Positions 24,740 through 36,749 of a stretch of DNA of 53,618 nt are shown here, in pieces; positions within the stretch are counted from its first letter, which is position 1; every line of letters begins with the position of its first letter. The stretch comes from Streptomyces sp. E2N166 (lineage in GTDB: Bacteria; Actinomycetota; Actinomycetes; Streptomycetales; Streptomycetaceae). The notes below the pieces were generated by a model. The model was not told the DNA's origin. It made no database searches and worked only from the letters and a program-made list of their open reading frames with translations. A program made the translations under genes and the position numbers. Location of the stretch: assembly GCF_003671715.1 (NCBI RefSeq), contig NZ_RAIF01000031.1, positions 260,651-314,268 on the forward strand, written 5' to 3'.

Positions 24740-24974
24740 CATGAGTGCAAGCGCAAGCATGGCAATGACGCACCTCGTCACTCTCGCCGAACTCGACGAG
24801 GACAAGGTCACGCCCGGTGTCCTCGGGTTCATCGTCTTCGCGGTGATGGCCCTGGCGGTGTGGGGGCTGATGCGGTCCATGAGCCGGCACATGGGGAAGG
24901 TGGACTTCAAGGAGGCGCCGGACGCGGAGGCGGAGGCGGAGGCCGCCGGCCGGGTGGGGCCGCAGAAGGGCTGA
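24732..24974 (+). CDS. Small single-helix membrane protein coupled to mca
   Basis: An 80-residue protein with one membrane helix (about 27-47, T-P-G-V-L-G-F-I-V-F-A-V-M-A-L-A-V-W-G-L-M), a basic stretch (R-S-M-S-R-H-M-G-K) and an acidic Ala/Glu tail. ATG 24732 overlaps the mca stop; ATG 24741 is an alternative. A small hydrophobic protein also follows mca in mycobacteria, which supports a linked role, perhaps docking Mca or an exporter at the membrane. That is inference; no motif defines its function. Confidence 0.75.
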   Translation: MPDMSASASMAMTHLVTLAELDEDKVTPGVLGFIVFAVMALAVWGLMRSMSRHMGKVDFKEAPDAEAEAEAAGRVGPQKG

Positions 24975-25044
24975 CCCGGCCTCCCGGTGCCCGGCGCGGG
25001 TCTGAACGCCGGGTGGGCGACGCGACCCGGCGTTGTGGGGTGCC

Positions 25045-25086
25045 GCCGCGCCCACTCCTGCCCGCAGCTGGGGGTGGGGGCGCGGC
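25045..25086. terminator. Terminator between mca operon and STAND gene
   Basis: GCCGCGCCC (25045-25053) pairs with GGGCGCGGC (25078-25086), nine perfect base pairs, with further partial pairing inside. It lies between convergent genes. Confidence 0.6.
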
Positions 25087-25100
25087 GCGGCTGCCCGCGG

Positions 25101-28100
25101 TTAGGCGGCTGTCACCGCCACCCCCATCACCTCCCGGGCCTGGCGGTTGGGGACCATGCCCAGGTGCCAGGCCTGCCAGCCGGATTCCAGTTGGACGCCG
25201 CGTTCCAGGAGGAGCTGGTACGCCCCGATGTAGTCGTCCAGCTTGGCGTCCCGGGCCGGGTGGCGGGCGCGGGAAAGTTGGGCGAGTTCCTCCTGCGCCA
25301 CCGCCGTGCCGACCTCCACGCCGCCCGGAGCGGCGTACGGCAGGAGGGTGCAGCGCAGGAAGCGGGCCCAGTCGTCGCCCCGCCGGTCGCCGTACGCCGC
25401 GAAGAGTGCCGCCGCCTCGTCGCAGAGCGCCAGCGCCTGCGGCGTACGGGCGTTGCCCGCGTCCACGACCGCCAGCTCCAGGCAGGTCCACGCCTCGCCG
25501 TGGCCGACGCCGATGCGCTGGAAGTCCGCGCGGGCGTCGACCAGGAGCTGCCGGGCGAAGCCGGAGTTGCGGAGCGAGCCGGTCTGGGCGGCGCGCTGGT
25601 CGCGGGTGACCCGCGCCGAGTGGTGCCGGGCGCAGGCCAGGCCGTACACGTCGCGCATCCGGGAGAACATCGTGCGGGAGCGTTCCAGCTCGCGGACCGA
25701 CTGGTCCAGGGCGCCGGTCTCCTCCAGCGCCTGGCCGACGTAGTAGACCGTCCACGCCTCGCCGCGCGCGTCCTCGTTCTCCCGGTGCCGGGCCGCCGCC
25801 CGCCGCAGCTCCTCGACCGCCTCGGAGGCGTCGCCGTCCACCAGACGGGCCCGTGCCAGCTGGGTCAGCGCCCAGGCCTCGCCACGCGCGTCCTGGGTGC
25901 GGCCGTACAGCTCCAGGGCCGCGCGCAGGTCCGCCTCCGCGCGCGGTACGTCGCCCATGCGCAGGTGCAGCTGGCCGAGCTGGAAGTGGGCCCACGCCTG
26001 GCCGTGCACCGACTCGCCCGCGCGGTGCAGCACCAGTGACTCCGTGAGCAGGTCCAGCGCCTCCGCCAGCCGGGCCCGGTCCCGCTGCACCGCCGCCAGC
26101 GCGTGCAGTGTCCACGCCCGGTCCGTGTCCAGCTCGGGCGAGGCCTGGAGGTCCAGCGCCTCCCGCAGTTTCGCCGCCGCCTCGGTCAGGTTGCCCTGGT
26201 GGTGCAGCGTGATGCCCAGCGAGCACAGTGCGCGGGCCGCCCCCGCGTCGTGGTGGGCCTCCATGTACAGGTCGACCACGGAGGTGAGCGTCGCCCGCGC
26301 CTTGTCCAGCTCACCGAGCTGCCGGGCCGCGATACCGGTGCGCCACTGCACCGAACGCACCAGCAGCCCCTGGTCCACGGACTGCGCCAGCTCGCTGATC
26401 TCACCCAGCCGGTAGAGGTCGCCGCGCAGCAGGCAGTAGTCGCACAGCGCGCCCAGCAGGTTCAGCACCGCGCCCTGGTCGACGCCCTCCGCGTGTCTGA
26501 GCGCCGCCGTGATGAAGCTCGACTCGTCGTCCAGCCAGCGCAGTGCCTCGTCCAGGGACGTGAAGCCGTAGCTGCCGAACTGGTTCGAGCGGGTCGACAT
26601 GTTGCCGTCGACCAGGCGCAGTACGGAGTCGGCCAGCTCGGCGTAGTTGGCGATCAGCCGTTCCTGTGCCGCCGTCCGCTCGGCCGGCTCCTCCTCGTCG
26701 GCGAGCCGGGCCCGGGCGAAGGCGCGCACCACGTCGTGCAGCCGGTAGCGGCTGCCCCGGACGTGGTCGAGCAGACCCGCGCGCGACAGCGCCGCCAGTT
26801 GCCGCGTCGCCTCGGTCTCGTCCGTGGCCAGCAGCGCGGCGGCGGCAGCGGCACCCAGCGAGGTGCGGCCGGCCAGCGCCAGCCGGCGCAGCAGCCGCCG
26901 GGCCGGCTCCGGCTGGTCGGTGTAGCGCAGCCACAGCGCCCGCTCGACCGGCTCCACCGGCCCGTAGGCGCCCAGGTCGGTCGCCAGGGCGCGGGCGGAG
27001 CGCGGTCCCAGCGACGACCCCGCCACCCGCAGCGCCAGCGGCAGGCCGCCGCACAGCTGCCGGATCCCGTCGGTGGACTCGGCGTCGTAGGGCCCCGACG
27101 CGTCCTGGGCGGCCGCCCCCAGCAACTCCTCCGCGCCCGCCGCGTCCAGTGCCTCGACCGGGAGGTCGTACACCCGGGCGGGCAGATCGGGCGGCAGCCG
27201 GAGTGCCTCCCGCGCGGTGACCAGCACCAGGCTGTCCGACCGCTCCGGCACCAGCGTGCGCACCTGCTCGGCGTCCGAGGCGTCGTCCAGGACGACGGCC
27301 ACCGGGACGCCCGTCAGGTGCTGGTGGTACAGCTCGCTGAGCCGTTTGACCTGCTGGTCCGCCGAGGACCGCTCGCGGAACAGCAGTTGCTCGCGGGGCG
27401 CGCCGAGCCGGTTCAGCAGATGCAGCAGGGCGTCCCGCGTGCTCAGCGGCGCCTCGTCGCCCGACGCGGGGCCGTCCCCGCGCAGGTCGACCACGCACGC
27501 CCCGCGGAAGTGGTCCCGCAGTTCATGGGCGGCCCGCACCGCGAGCGTCGTACGGCCGCTGCCGGGCACCCCGTGCAGCACGACCACGGTCGGCTTCGTC
27601 TCCGTGCTCGCGCGGGCCGCCTGCACCCACTGCCGCAGCCGCGCCATCTCCTGCCGCCGGCCCGCGAAGGTGCCCTCCGGCTCCGGGAGCTGCGCGAACG
27701 ACTGTTCCAGCGCGCTGCGTCCCCGGGCCGCGGCGCTCTTGTCGGCACCCCGCAGCTTCGGCCCGGTCTTCTTCGGCCCGGTGGACGCGGCGAGCATCCG
27801 CTGCTGGTCCAGGAACGGCCGGATACCGCGTACCTCCAGTGCCGTCAGCCACTGCAACCGCAACTGCTCGGGCCCGCCGGGCTGGCCGACGGCCCCGGCG
27901 CGGTGGTGGGCGGCCGGTACGTGCGAGCCGACGACCTTCACCACGGTCGCCGCGGCGCCGACGACCCCGACGGCCACTCCCGCGCCCACCGCCGTGCCCG
28001 TGCCGGTGCCGAGCGCCATGTCGGCCACCACGGCGGCGACCGCCGCCACGGCGGCCACCAGCAGGGGAGTGCCGGCGCCCTCGCGGGCGTAGCGCTGCCG

Positions 28101-28307
28101 GAAGGTGAGCTGGCCGGCCGCCGACTCGTCGAGGGCGCGGGTGTAGGCCTCGTACTCCTCGGCGGCCGTGCCCGCCATCGCGTCCAGCGATCCGCGCGCC
28201 CGGGACAGCAGCACGTTCCCGTCCGTGCGCCCGCCCGAGCGCCGTACCTCCTCCTCCACGGCCCGCCTCAGTAGCCGCTCGGCCTCCGACCGATGACTGT
28301 CCCGCAT
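25101..28307 (-). CDS. Membrane-anchored NB-ARC/STAND NTPase with TPR repeats
   Basis: A 1068-residue signal-transduction NTPase. Residues 1-75 are a charged helical head. Residues ~81-98 and 104-125 are two close membrane helices rich in Ala, Val and Gly. The NB-ARC module follows: Walker A H-G-V-P-G-S-G-R-T-T-L at about 245-255, Walker B V-A-V-V-L-D-D-A near 340, a sensor-like L-V-L-V-T-A-R-E-A and the G-G-L-P-L-A-L-R-V-A helix. A winged-helix part ends with Y-R-L-H-D-V-V-R-A-F-A. About 450 residues of TPR-type helical pairs complete it. Unlike AfsR/SARP relatives there is no DNA-binding or BTAD domain. ATG 28307 has GGGGG six bases upstream. The trigger and output are unknown; innate immunity or morphogenesis are both possible. 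Confidence 0.88.
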   Translation of the reverse strand: MRDSHRSEAERLLRRAVEEEVRRSGGRTDGNVLLSRARGSLDAMAGTAAEEYEAYTRALDESAAGQLTFRQRYAREGAGTPLLVAAVAAVAAVVADMALGTGTGTAVGAGVAVGVVGAAATVVKVVGSHVPAAHHRAGAVGQPGGPEQLRLQWLTALEVRGIRPFLDQQRMLAASTGPKKTGPKLRGADKSAAARGRSALEQSFAQLPEPEGTFAGRRQEMARLRQWVQAARASTETKPTVVVLHGVPGSGRTTLAVRAAHELRDHFRGACVVDLRGDGPASGDEAPLSTRDALLHLLNRLGAPREQLLFRERSSADQQVKRLSELYHQHLTGVPVAVVLDDASDAEQVRTLVPERSDSLVLVTAREALRLPPDLPARVYDLPVEALDAAGAEELLGAAAQDASGPYDAESTDGIRQLCGGLPLALRVAGSSLGPRSARALATDLGAYGPVEPVERALWLRYTDQPEPARRLLRRLALAGRTSLGAAAAAALLATDETEATRQLAALSRAGLLDHVRGSRYRLHDVVRAFARARLADEEEPAERTAAQERLIANYAELADSVLRLVDGNMSTRSNQFGSYGFTSLDEALRWLDDESSFITAALRHAEGVDQGAVLNLLGALCDYCLLRGDLYRLGEISELAQSVDQGLLVRSVQWRTGIAARQLGELDKARATLTSVVDLYMEAHHDAGAARALCSLGITLHHQGNLTEAAAKLREALDLQASPELDTDRAWTLHALAAVQRDRARLAEALDLLTESLVLHRAGESVHGQAWAHFQLGQLHLRMGDVPRAEADLRAALELYGRTQDARGEAWALTQLARARLVDGDASEAVEELRRAAARHRENEDARGEAWTVYYVGQALEETGALDQSVRELERSRTMFSRMRDVYGLACARHHSARVTRDQRAAQTGSLRNSGFARQLLVDARADFQRIGVGHGEAWTCLELAVVDAGNARTPQALALCDEAAALFAAYGDRRGDDWARFLRCTLLPYAAPGGVEVGTAVAQEELAQLSRARHPARDAKLDDYIGAYQLLLERGVQLESGWQAWHLGMVPNRQAREVMGVAVTAA

Positions 28308-28503
28308 GTCGCGCCCCCTCCGGCGGCATCGGTGTCACCCGGGTGTTCCCAGACCTCGCTGGGGGTCTCCCGGCCCGTCCCCGGGTCCTTCCCCAGTTGT
28401 GCCTCGGTCAAGTGTCCTGCGATGGGGAGACCCTGGGGAGGGGGCGGCCTCCAGGGCCTCCCGCCCCACCGCACGGGCCCGGAACAGTCGACGAGTTCCC
28501 CTC

Positions 28504-28541
28504 TTGACCCCGGTGACCGCGGCCACTAATTTGCGACGCAA
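28504..28541 (+). promoter_or_regulatory. xdh operon promoter with overlapping palindrome
   Basis: TTGACC (28504-28509), a 17-base spacer and TAATTT (28527-28532) make a strong vegetative promoter, with a start expected near 28539. TTGCGACGCAA (28531-28541) is a perfect palindrome over the end of the -10 and the start site, a probable repressor site. The 28308-28841 gap holds this promoter, a ~300-base leader and a possible small reading frame, and otherwise nothing I recognise. Confidence 0.7.
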
Positions 28542-28577
28542 GTACACCCATGACCATCGATTGGAGGCGACCGCCGG

Positions 28578-28655
28578 ATGTACGCCAACTCCGATCTGGG
28601 TCGCCTCGCCCGCCGCACGGTGTGGGTTTCGGGTCGGGTCGCGCACGGCTGCTGA
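28578..28655 (+). CDS. Possible 25-residue leader peptide
   Basis: Within the predicted xdh leader, ATG 28578 follows GGAGG (28563-28567) by ten bases and encodes 25 residues rich in Arg (L-G-R-L-A-R-R-T-V-W) ending H-G-C before TGA. It may be a regulatory upstream frame or chance. No resemblance to known leader peptides was recognised. Confidence 0.25.
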   Translation: MYANSDLGRLARRTVWVSGRVAHGC

Positions 28656-28841
28656 CCACGCCGTTCTGCTGTGCCCATAAGCGGCACGTTTCGGGTTTCC
28701 CCTTCACCACTTCACGGCATGCGCCTGCCGCGTGCCGATTCGCGCTCACTTCTCCCGCGTGACGCGTTCGAACACAGAAAGCTGCCTGAAATTGGCGAAC
28801 ACGATGAACCGACCCGTCCCGAGCCGAAATGAAGGTCTGTC

Positions 28842-30325
28842 ATGGTAGCGGCACGGATCACGGTCAACGGTGAAGAGACACCGATCGCACCGGCCGCACC
28901 TCACACCACGGTGCTGGACTTCCTGCGCGACCGCGGCCTCACCGGCACCAAGGAGGGTTGTGCCGAGGGCGAATGCGGCGCCTGCTCGGTCCTCGTGGCC
29001 CGCCCCGGGGTGAACAAGCCCACCGACTGGGTGCCGGTCAACGCCTGCCTGGTTCCGGTCGCGGCGCTCGACGGCCAGGAGGTCGTCACCTCCGAAGGTC
29101 TCGCCACCGTCGGCGAGCCGGGCACGCCACCCATCCTGCACCCGGTGCAGGAGGAGATGGCGGTCCGCGGCGGCTCCCAGTGCGGCTACTGCACGCCGGG
29201 CTTCGTCTGCAGCATGGCCGCCGAGTACTACCGGCCCGACCGCTGCCCGCACGCGGGTGCCAACGCGGCCGTCGGCACCGGCGACTCCGTCGGCACCGAC
29301 GCCGAGCACGGCCCGAACGGCTTCGATCTGCACGCCCTCAGCGGCAACCTGTGCCGCTGCACCGGTTACCGACCGATCCGCGACGCGGCCTTCGCCGTCG
29401 GCACGCCCACCGGCGAGGACCCGCTGGCGCAGCGCCGTGAGCAGTCCCCGCCCGCGCCGGTCGCCACCGAATACCACCAGGGCGACAGCGAGTTCCTGCG
29501 GAAGGGCACCCTGGCCGAGACTTTGCGGTTGCTGCGCGAGCGGCCCGACGCGGTGGTGGTCGCCGGAAGCACCGACTGGGGCGTCGAGGTGAACATCCGT
29601 TCCCGCCGCGCGGATTGCGTCGTCGCCATCGACCGGCTGCCCGAACTGCGGGGGCTGCGGGTGGAGTCCGACCACATAGAGATCGGGGCGGCGCTGACGC
29701 TCACCGAGATCGAGCGCCGCCTCGACGGAACGGTCCCGCTGCTGGGGGAGTTGTTCCCGCGGTTCGCGTCCCGGCTCATCCGCAACGGCGCGACCCTGGG
29801 CGGCAACCTGGGGACCGGCTCACCCATCGGCGACAGTCCGCCGGTGCTGCTCGCGCTGGAGGCGTCGGTGGTACTCGCCGGCGCCGACGGCGAGCGTGAG
29901 GTCCCGCTCGCGGACTACTTCACCGGCTACCGGCGCAGCGTGCGCCGCCCCGGCGAGCTGATCCGCGCGGTGCGCCTCCCGCTGCCGCTGTCGCCGGTCG
30001 CGGCTTTCCACAAGATCGCCAAGCGGCGCTTCGACGACATCTCCAGCGTGGCGGTCGCCTTCGCGCTGGACATCGAGTCAGGGGTCGTCCGCAGGGCTCG
30101 CATCGGTCTGGGCGGCGTGGCCGCCACTCCGGTCCGCGCGCTCGCCACCGAGGCGGCCCTGGAGGGCGAGCCGTGGGCGGCGGAGACCGTCGAGGCCGCG
30201 GCCGACGTGCTGCGGGCCGAGGGCACACCGATGAGCGATCACCGCGCCAGTGCCGCCTACCGCTCCGCGATGCTCGGCCAGAGCCTGCTGAAGCTGTACG
30301 CACAGACCACCGAGGCGGTGCCGTC

Positions 30326-30329
<4 letters not shown>
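28842..30329 (+). CDS. xdhA: Xanthine dehydrogenase, fused 2Fe-2S/FAD subunit
   Basis: Electron-transfer subunit of a molybdenum hydroxylase. The 495-residue protein starts with a ferredoxin-like domain whose Cys40, Cys45, Cys48 and Cys69 bind one 2Fe-2S cluster (K-E-G-C-A-E-G-E-C-G-A-C). The second cluster domain has G-S-Q-C-G-Y-C-T-P-G-F and G-N-L-C-R-C-T-G-Y-R-P. From ~205 the FAD domain shows V-V-V-A-G-S-T-D-W and the signature R-N-G-A-T-L-G-G-N-L-G-T-G-S-P-I-G-D. About 20 unusual residues, rich in Gly, Ala and Thr, separate the two Fe-S motifs. ATG 28842 has AAGG upstream, and its stop overlaps xdhB. Xanthine is the likely substrate, to urate. Confidence 0.9.
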
Positions 30330-32762
<2,433 letters not shown>

Positions 32763-32770
<8 letters not shown>

Positions 32771-33680
32771 CATGACATGGGTCGCCGCGGTCGCGCGGTT
32801 GCGGGCACGCCGGGAGGCCGGCGTGCTGGTGACCGTCGCGACCGTGCGCGGCCACGCCCCGCGCGACGCCGGTGCGAAACTCGTCGTGGCGCGGACCGGG
32901 ACGTGGGGCTCCATCGGCGGCGGCAACGTCGAGGCCGTCGCGATCGACCGGGCCCGGGAGATGATCGCCGCTGCCACGCCGGGACCGGAGCTGATCGACT
33001 TCGCCCTGAACGACAAGGTGACCAACAAGCACGGCGTGCAGTGCTGCGGCGGCACGGTCTCGGTACTGCTGGAACCGCTGCCGGTGGTACGGGCTGTGGC
33101 CGTCTTCGGTGTCGGGCACGTCGGGCTCGAACTGGCGCGCGTCCTGGCCCGCCAGGACCTCGACCTGCACCTGGTCGACAACCGCGCCGACATGCTCACC
33201 GAGGAGCGGCTCGACGTGCTGGCGGACGCGGTGGCGCAGGTGCACGTGCACCACACGCCGCTGCTGCCCGAGGAGGTGCTGGCCCGGTTGCCGTACGGCA
33301 CCCACATCCTGATCATGACCCATGACCATGCCGAGGACGCCGCGCTGTGCGACGCCGCCCTGCGTACCACTCACCTCGGTTCCATCGGGCTGATCGGGTC
33401 GGCGGCCAAGTGGGTGCGGTTCCGTAGGCGTCTGGCCACCGAGGGCGGTCATGACGAGGCCGCCATCGACCGGATCAGGACCCCGATCGGGCTGGCCGAC
33501 ATCACCGGCAAGGAACCCGCGACGATCGCCGTGAGCGTCGCGGCGGATCTGCTGCGCACCTTCGAGACCGAGGGCGAGAGCAAGGGTGACCGGCGGGCCG
33601 AGGCCGGCCGGCGGGGCCAGGGCCACCGACAGGAGCAGGGCGACCGGCGGGCCGACGCCCCGACACGCCGGTCCGGCTGA
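32763..33680 (+). CDS. xdhC: XdhC molybdenum-cofactor sulfuration/insertion protein
   Basis: Binds Moco, promotes its sulfuration and hands it to apo-xanthine dehydrogenase. The 305-residue protein has an XdhC/CoxI N-terminal domain with T-W-G-S-I-G-G-G-N-V-E and the H-G-V-Q-C-C-G-G-T-V motif. A Rossmann domain follows (V-A-V-F-G-V-G-H-V-G-L-E-L-A, then L-I-M-T-H-D-H and G-L-I-G-S-A-A-K-W). GTG 32763 overlaps the xdhB stop; ATG 32772 is a good alternative. The last ~45 residues are a basic Arg/Gly/Gln tail of unclear use. A hairpin follows. Confidence 0.92.
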
Positions 33681-33697
33681 CGGATGCGGGCTGGTGA

Positions 33698-33726
33698 CGG
33701 GCCGGGCGCCTGACTGGACCGGCCCG
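33698..33726. terminator. Terminator after xdhABC
   Basis: CGGGCCGG (33698-33705) pairs with CCGGCCCG (33719-33726) around a 13-base loop, between the convergent xdhC and gntP genes. Confidence 0.6.
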
Positions 33727-33770
33727 CCGTGCCGGGCACGGACGAGAGGGCGACGGCCGGGCCGGAGCCC

Positions 33771-35264
33771 TCAGACCAGGGCCAGGACACCGCTGAGGAC
33801 GGCGGCGATGGCGAAAGCGGTCAGTCCCAGGAACGTCTCCATCAGCGTCCAGGTCTTCAGCGTCGTACGGATGTCGATGCCCATGTACCGGTTGAAGAGC
33901 CAGAAGCCGGAGTCGTTGACGTGTGACAGCACCGTGCCGCCCGCCGCCACCGCCACGACGACGAGCGCGATCTCCGGCTGGGAGAGGTCCGACTCGCGTA
34001 TGAGCGGCGCGACGATCGGCGCCGTGGTCACGATCGCGACCGTCTTCGAACCGAGCGCCACCCGCAGGACCGTGGCGAAGAGGAACGCGAGCACCACGGC
34101 CGGCAGCGCCGTCGAACCCATCAGGTCCGCAAGGGCGTCCCCGGCGTTCGACCGCTCCAGGACGGCACCGAAGACACCGCCCGCGCCGGTCACCAGCAGC
34201 ACCAGCGCCACCGGGCCCAGCGACGCCGAGGCCGCCTTGTCGATGCGCTCCATGCTGATGCCGCCCCGCACCCCGAGTACCCAGATCGACAGAAGTGTGG
34301 CGACCGTCAGGGCGATGACCGGGGAGCCGATGAACTCGAGCGCCGTGCGCAGAGCGCCCTCGTCGAAGACCAGGCCGGCGAAGGTGTGCAGCATGATCAG
34401 CAGCACCGGCAGGAGGATCACGAGGACGGTGACGCCCAGCGAGGGCTGTGACCCCGGCGTGTCCCTCGCCTCCGGTCCCTGCGCGCCGTCCCCCGCGGAG
34501 AGGCTCTCCCTCTCCCCGGCGCCCTTCTCCGACGAGAGCCCGCGCGCGTGCTCGGGGACCGGGACGTGCAGCCGGTCGCCGATCCTGGTGCCGAAGAGAT
34601 AGGAGCCGATGAACCAGGCCGGAAGGCCGCAGATCAGTCCCATGACGGTCACCCAGCCCAGGCTGGCGCCGAGCAGCCCGGCGGCGGCGACGGGACCCGG
34701 GTGCGGCGGCAGCACCGCATGCATGATGGCCAGGCCGCCGACGGCGGGCAGCGCCACGCTGATCAGTGAGCGGCCCGAGCGTTCCGCGACCGCGTAGATC
34801 AGCGGAATCAGCAGGATGAAGCCGACGTCGAAGAAGACCGGCACGCCCACCAGGAGCGCGGTGAGCCCCACGGCGAGCGGGGCCCGCTTCTCCCCGAAGG
34901 CCGCGAGGAGTCTCCCGGAGAGCACCTGCACGGCGCCGGACTCCTGCATGACCCGGCCCAGCATCGCGCCGAGGGCGACGATGACGGCGATCTCGCCCAG
35001 GGTGTCGCCCATACCCTGCTTGAGTACGCCGGGCAGTTCGTCGAGGCTGATTCCGGCGGCGGCGGCGAAGCCGATGCTCACCACGAGCAGGGCGAGGAAG
35101 GCGTGCAGCTTCACTTTGATGACGAGGAGGAGCAGCAGTGCGACCCCGCCCGCCACCAGCAGCAGCAGCGCCCAGGGCGGCAGGTCCCAGGTGGTGGTCG
35201 GCGCCTCGGCCGCCAGCGTGTTCCAGGGCAGCGGGGATATGAGATCCGATGGTGCAGTAGGCAT
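33771..35264 (-). CDS. gntP: GntP-family sugar-acid permease
   Basis: Proton-coupled importer for gluconate-like acids; in this cluster glucarate or galactarate is the likely cargo. The 497-residue protein has about 12-14 membrane helices and family sequences such as G-V-P-V-F-F-D-V-G-F-I-L-L-I-P-L, H-A-V-L-P-P-H-P-G-P-V-A-A-A and V-N-D-S-G-F-W-L-F-N-R-Y. A hydrophilic loop of ~45 residues interrupts the middle. ATG 35264 follows GGAGG by five bases. It lies downstream of gudD, but a strong hairpin sits between, so its level may differ from that of gudD. Confidence 0.92.
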   Translation of the reverse strand: MPTAPSDLISPLPWNTLAAEAPTTTWDLPPWALLLLVAGGVALLLLLVIKVKLHAFLALLVVSIGFAAAAGISLDELPGVLKQGMGDTLGEIAVIVALGAMLGRVMQESGAVQVLSGRLLAAFGEKRAPLAVGLTALLVGVPVFFDVGFILLIPLIYAVAERSGRSLISVALPAVGGLAIMHAVLPPHPGPVAAAGLLGASLGWVTVMGLICGLPAWFIGSYLFGTRIGDRLHVPVPEHARGLSSEKGAGERESLSAGDGAQGPEARDTPGSQPSLGVTVLVILLPVLLIMLHTFAGLVFDEGALRTALEFIGSPVIALTVATLLSIWVLGVRGGISMERIDKAASASLGPVALVLLVTGAGGVFGAVLERSNAGDALADLMGSTALPAVVLAFLFATVLRVALGSKTVAIVTTAPIVAPLIRESDLSQPEIALVVVAVAAGGTVLSHVNDSGFWLFNRYMGIDIRTTLKTWTLMETFLGLTAFAIAAVLSGVLALV

Positions 35265-35332
35265 CGTTGCCTCCTGTCGGGCATGGATGACTCGGCAGGC
35301 CGTGAGCGGCTCGCCTGCCGGGCCGAGGACAG

Positions 35333-35360
35333 CGCGGGGCCGGTGGCTGCCGGCCCCGCG
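35333..35360 (-). terminator. Hairpin between gudD and gntP
   Basis: CGCGGGGCCGG (35333-35343) and CCGGCCCCGCG (35350-35360) form an 11-bp perfect stem with a 6-base loop just after the gudD stop. A second 8-bp hairpin follows (35293-35300 with 35313-35320). They act as attenuator, terminator or RNA-stabilising elements. Confidence 0.7.
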
Positions 35361-35366
35361 GAAAGC

Positions 35367-36725
35367 TCAGTCCCGGTCGAGAGCCGGGCGCTTGGGATCG
35401 AAGGACCAGCCGGGTACGAGGTGGCGCATCGCCACCGCGTCGTCGCGGGCGCCGAGTCCTTCGCGCTCGTACAGCTCGTGGGCGGCCGCGACCTGCTCCT
35501 CGTCCAGCTCGACGCCGAGGCCGGGGGCCTCGGGGACGCGCAGCAGCCCGTCACTGATGGTGAGCGGATCGCGGGTGAGGTGCTGGCCGTCCTGCCAGAT
35601 CCAGTGCGTGTCGATCGCCGTGATCTCGCCGGGTGCCGCGGCGGCGACGTGAGTGAACATCGCCAGCGACACGTCGAAGTGGTTGTTCGAGTGCGAGCCC
35701 CAGGTGAGCCCCCAGGCCTGGCACAGCTGCGCCACCCGCACCGAGCCGCTCATCGTCCAGAAGTGCGGATCGGCGAGCGGGATGTCCACGGCGTCCGTGC
35801 GCAGCGCGTGGGCGAGTTGTCGCCAGTCCGTGGCGATCATGTTGGTGGCGGTGGGCAGGCCGGTGGCCCGCCGGAACTCGGCCATGGTCTCGCGGCCGGA
35901 GTAGCCGTCCTCGGCGCCGCACGGGTCCTCCGCGTAGGCCAGGACGTCCCGCAGGCCGCGGCCGACCCGGACGGCCTCCGCCAGCCGCCATGCCCCGTTG
36001 GGGTCGAGGGTGACGCGTGCCTCGGGGAAGCGCCGCGCGAGCGCGGTGACCGCCGCCGCCTCCTCCTCGGCGGGCAGCACCCCGCCCTTGAGCTTGAAGT
36101 CGCGGAAGCCGTACCTCGCGTGCGCGGCCTCCGCCAGCCGCACGACGGCCTCCGGGGTGAGCGCCTCCTCGTGCCGCAGCCGCAGCCAGGCGTCGGCCGG
36201 GTCTGCGGTGTCGCGCTCGTCCCCCGGGCCGAGGTAGCCGAGGTCGGTGCGCTCGCGGTCACCGATGTAGAAGAGGTAGCCCAGCACCGGGACCTCGGTG
36301 CGCTGCTGCCCTTCACCGAGCAGCTCGGCGACCGGCACGCCCAGGTACTTGCCGTGCAGGTCCAGCAGCGCCGACTCGATGGCCGTGGCGGCGTGCACGG
36401 CCACGCGCAGGTCGAAGGTCTGCGCCCCGCGCCCCCCGGCGTCGCGGTCCGCGAACCGCGCCCGCACCCGCGCGACGAGGGAGCGCAGCCGGGCCACCGG
36501 CCGGCCGACGACGAGCTCGGCGGCCGCCTCCAGCGTGCGGCGGATCGCCTCGCCGCCGGGTACCTCACCGAGCCCCGTCCTGCCGTCCGAGTCGGTGATG
36601 ATCACCAGGTTGCGGGTGAAGTAGGGGCCGTGCGCGCCGCTCAGGTTGAGCAGCATGCTGTCCCGGCCCGCGACCGGGACGACGCGCACCGAGGCGACCG
36701 TCGGCCCGTGGTCTGTGACTGCCAT
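35367..36725 (-). CDS. gudD: Glucarate dehydratase
   Basis: Converts D-glucarate to 5-dehydro-4-deoxy-D-glucarate; enolase superfamily, magnesium-dependent, cytoplasmic. The 452-residue protein has the K-x-K base motif in F-K-L-K-G-G-V-L, metal ligands in L-D-P-N-G-A-W and [14 protein letters not shown] and the catalytic His of [11 protein letters not shown]-terminal [10 protein letters not shown] matches GudD. ATG 36725 is chosen because GGAGA lies six bases upstream; a GTG 18 bases earlier lacks one. Downstream genes complete uptake, while the gene before it is broken. Confidence 0.94.
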   Translation of the reverse strand: MAVTDHGPTVASVRVVPVAGRDSMLLNLSGAHGPYFTRNLVIITDSDGRTGLGEVPGGEAIRRTLEAAAELVVGRPVARLRSLVARVRARFADRDAGGRGAQTFDLRVAVHAATAIESALLDLHGKYLGVPVAELLGEGQQRTEVPVLGYLFYIGDRERTDLGYLGPGDERDTADPADAWLRLRHEEALTPEAVVRLAEAAHARYGFRDFKLKGGVLPAEEEAAAVTALARRFPEARVTLDPNGAWRLAEAVRVGRGLRDVLAYAEDPCGAEDGYSGRETMAEFRRATGLPTATNMIATDWRQLAHALRTDAVDIPLADPHFWTMSGSVRVAQLCQAWGLTWGSHSNNHFDVSLAMFTHVAAAAPGEITAIDTHWIWQDGQHLTRDPLTISDGLLRVPEAPGLGVELDEEQVAAAHELYEREGLGARDDAVAMRHLVPGWSFDPKRPALDRD

Positions 36726-36749
36726 GTCTCTCTCCGCTTTCACGTGGGC

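Noticed and set aside
25101..28307. SARP/AfsR-type antibiotic regulator
   Set aside because: NB-ARC and TPR parts are shared, but there is no winged-helix OmpR-like or BTAD domain at the N-terminus; two membrane helices are there instead.
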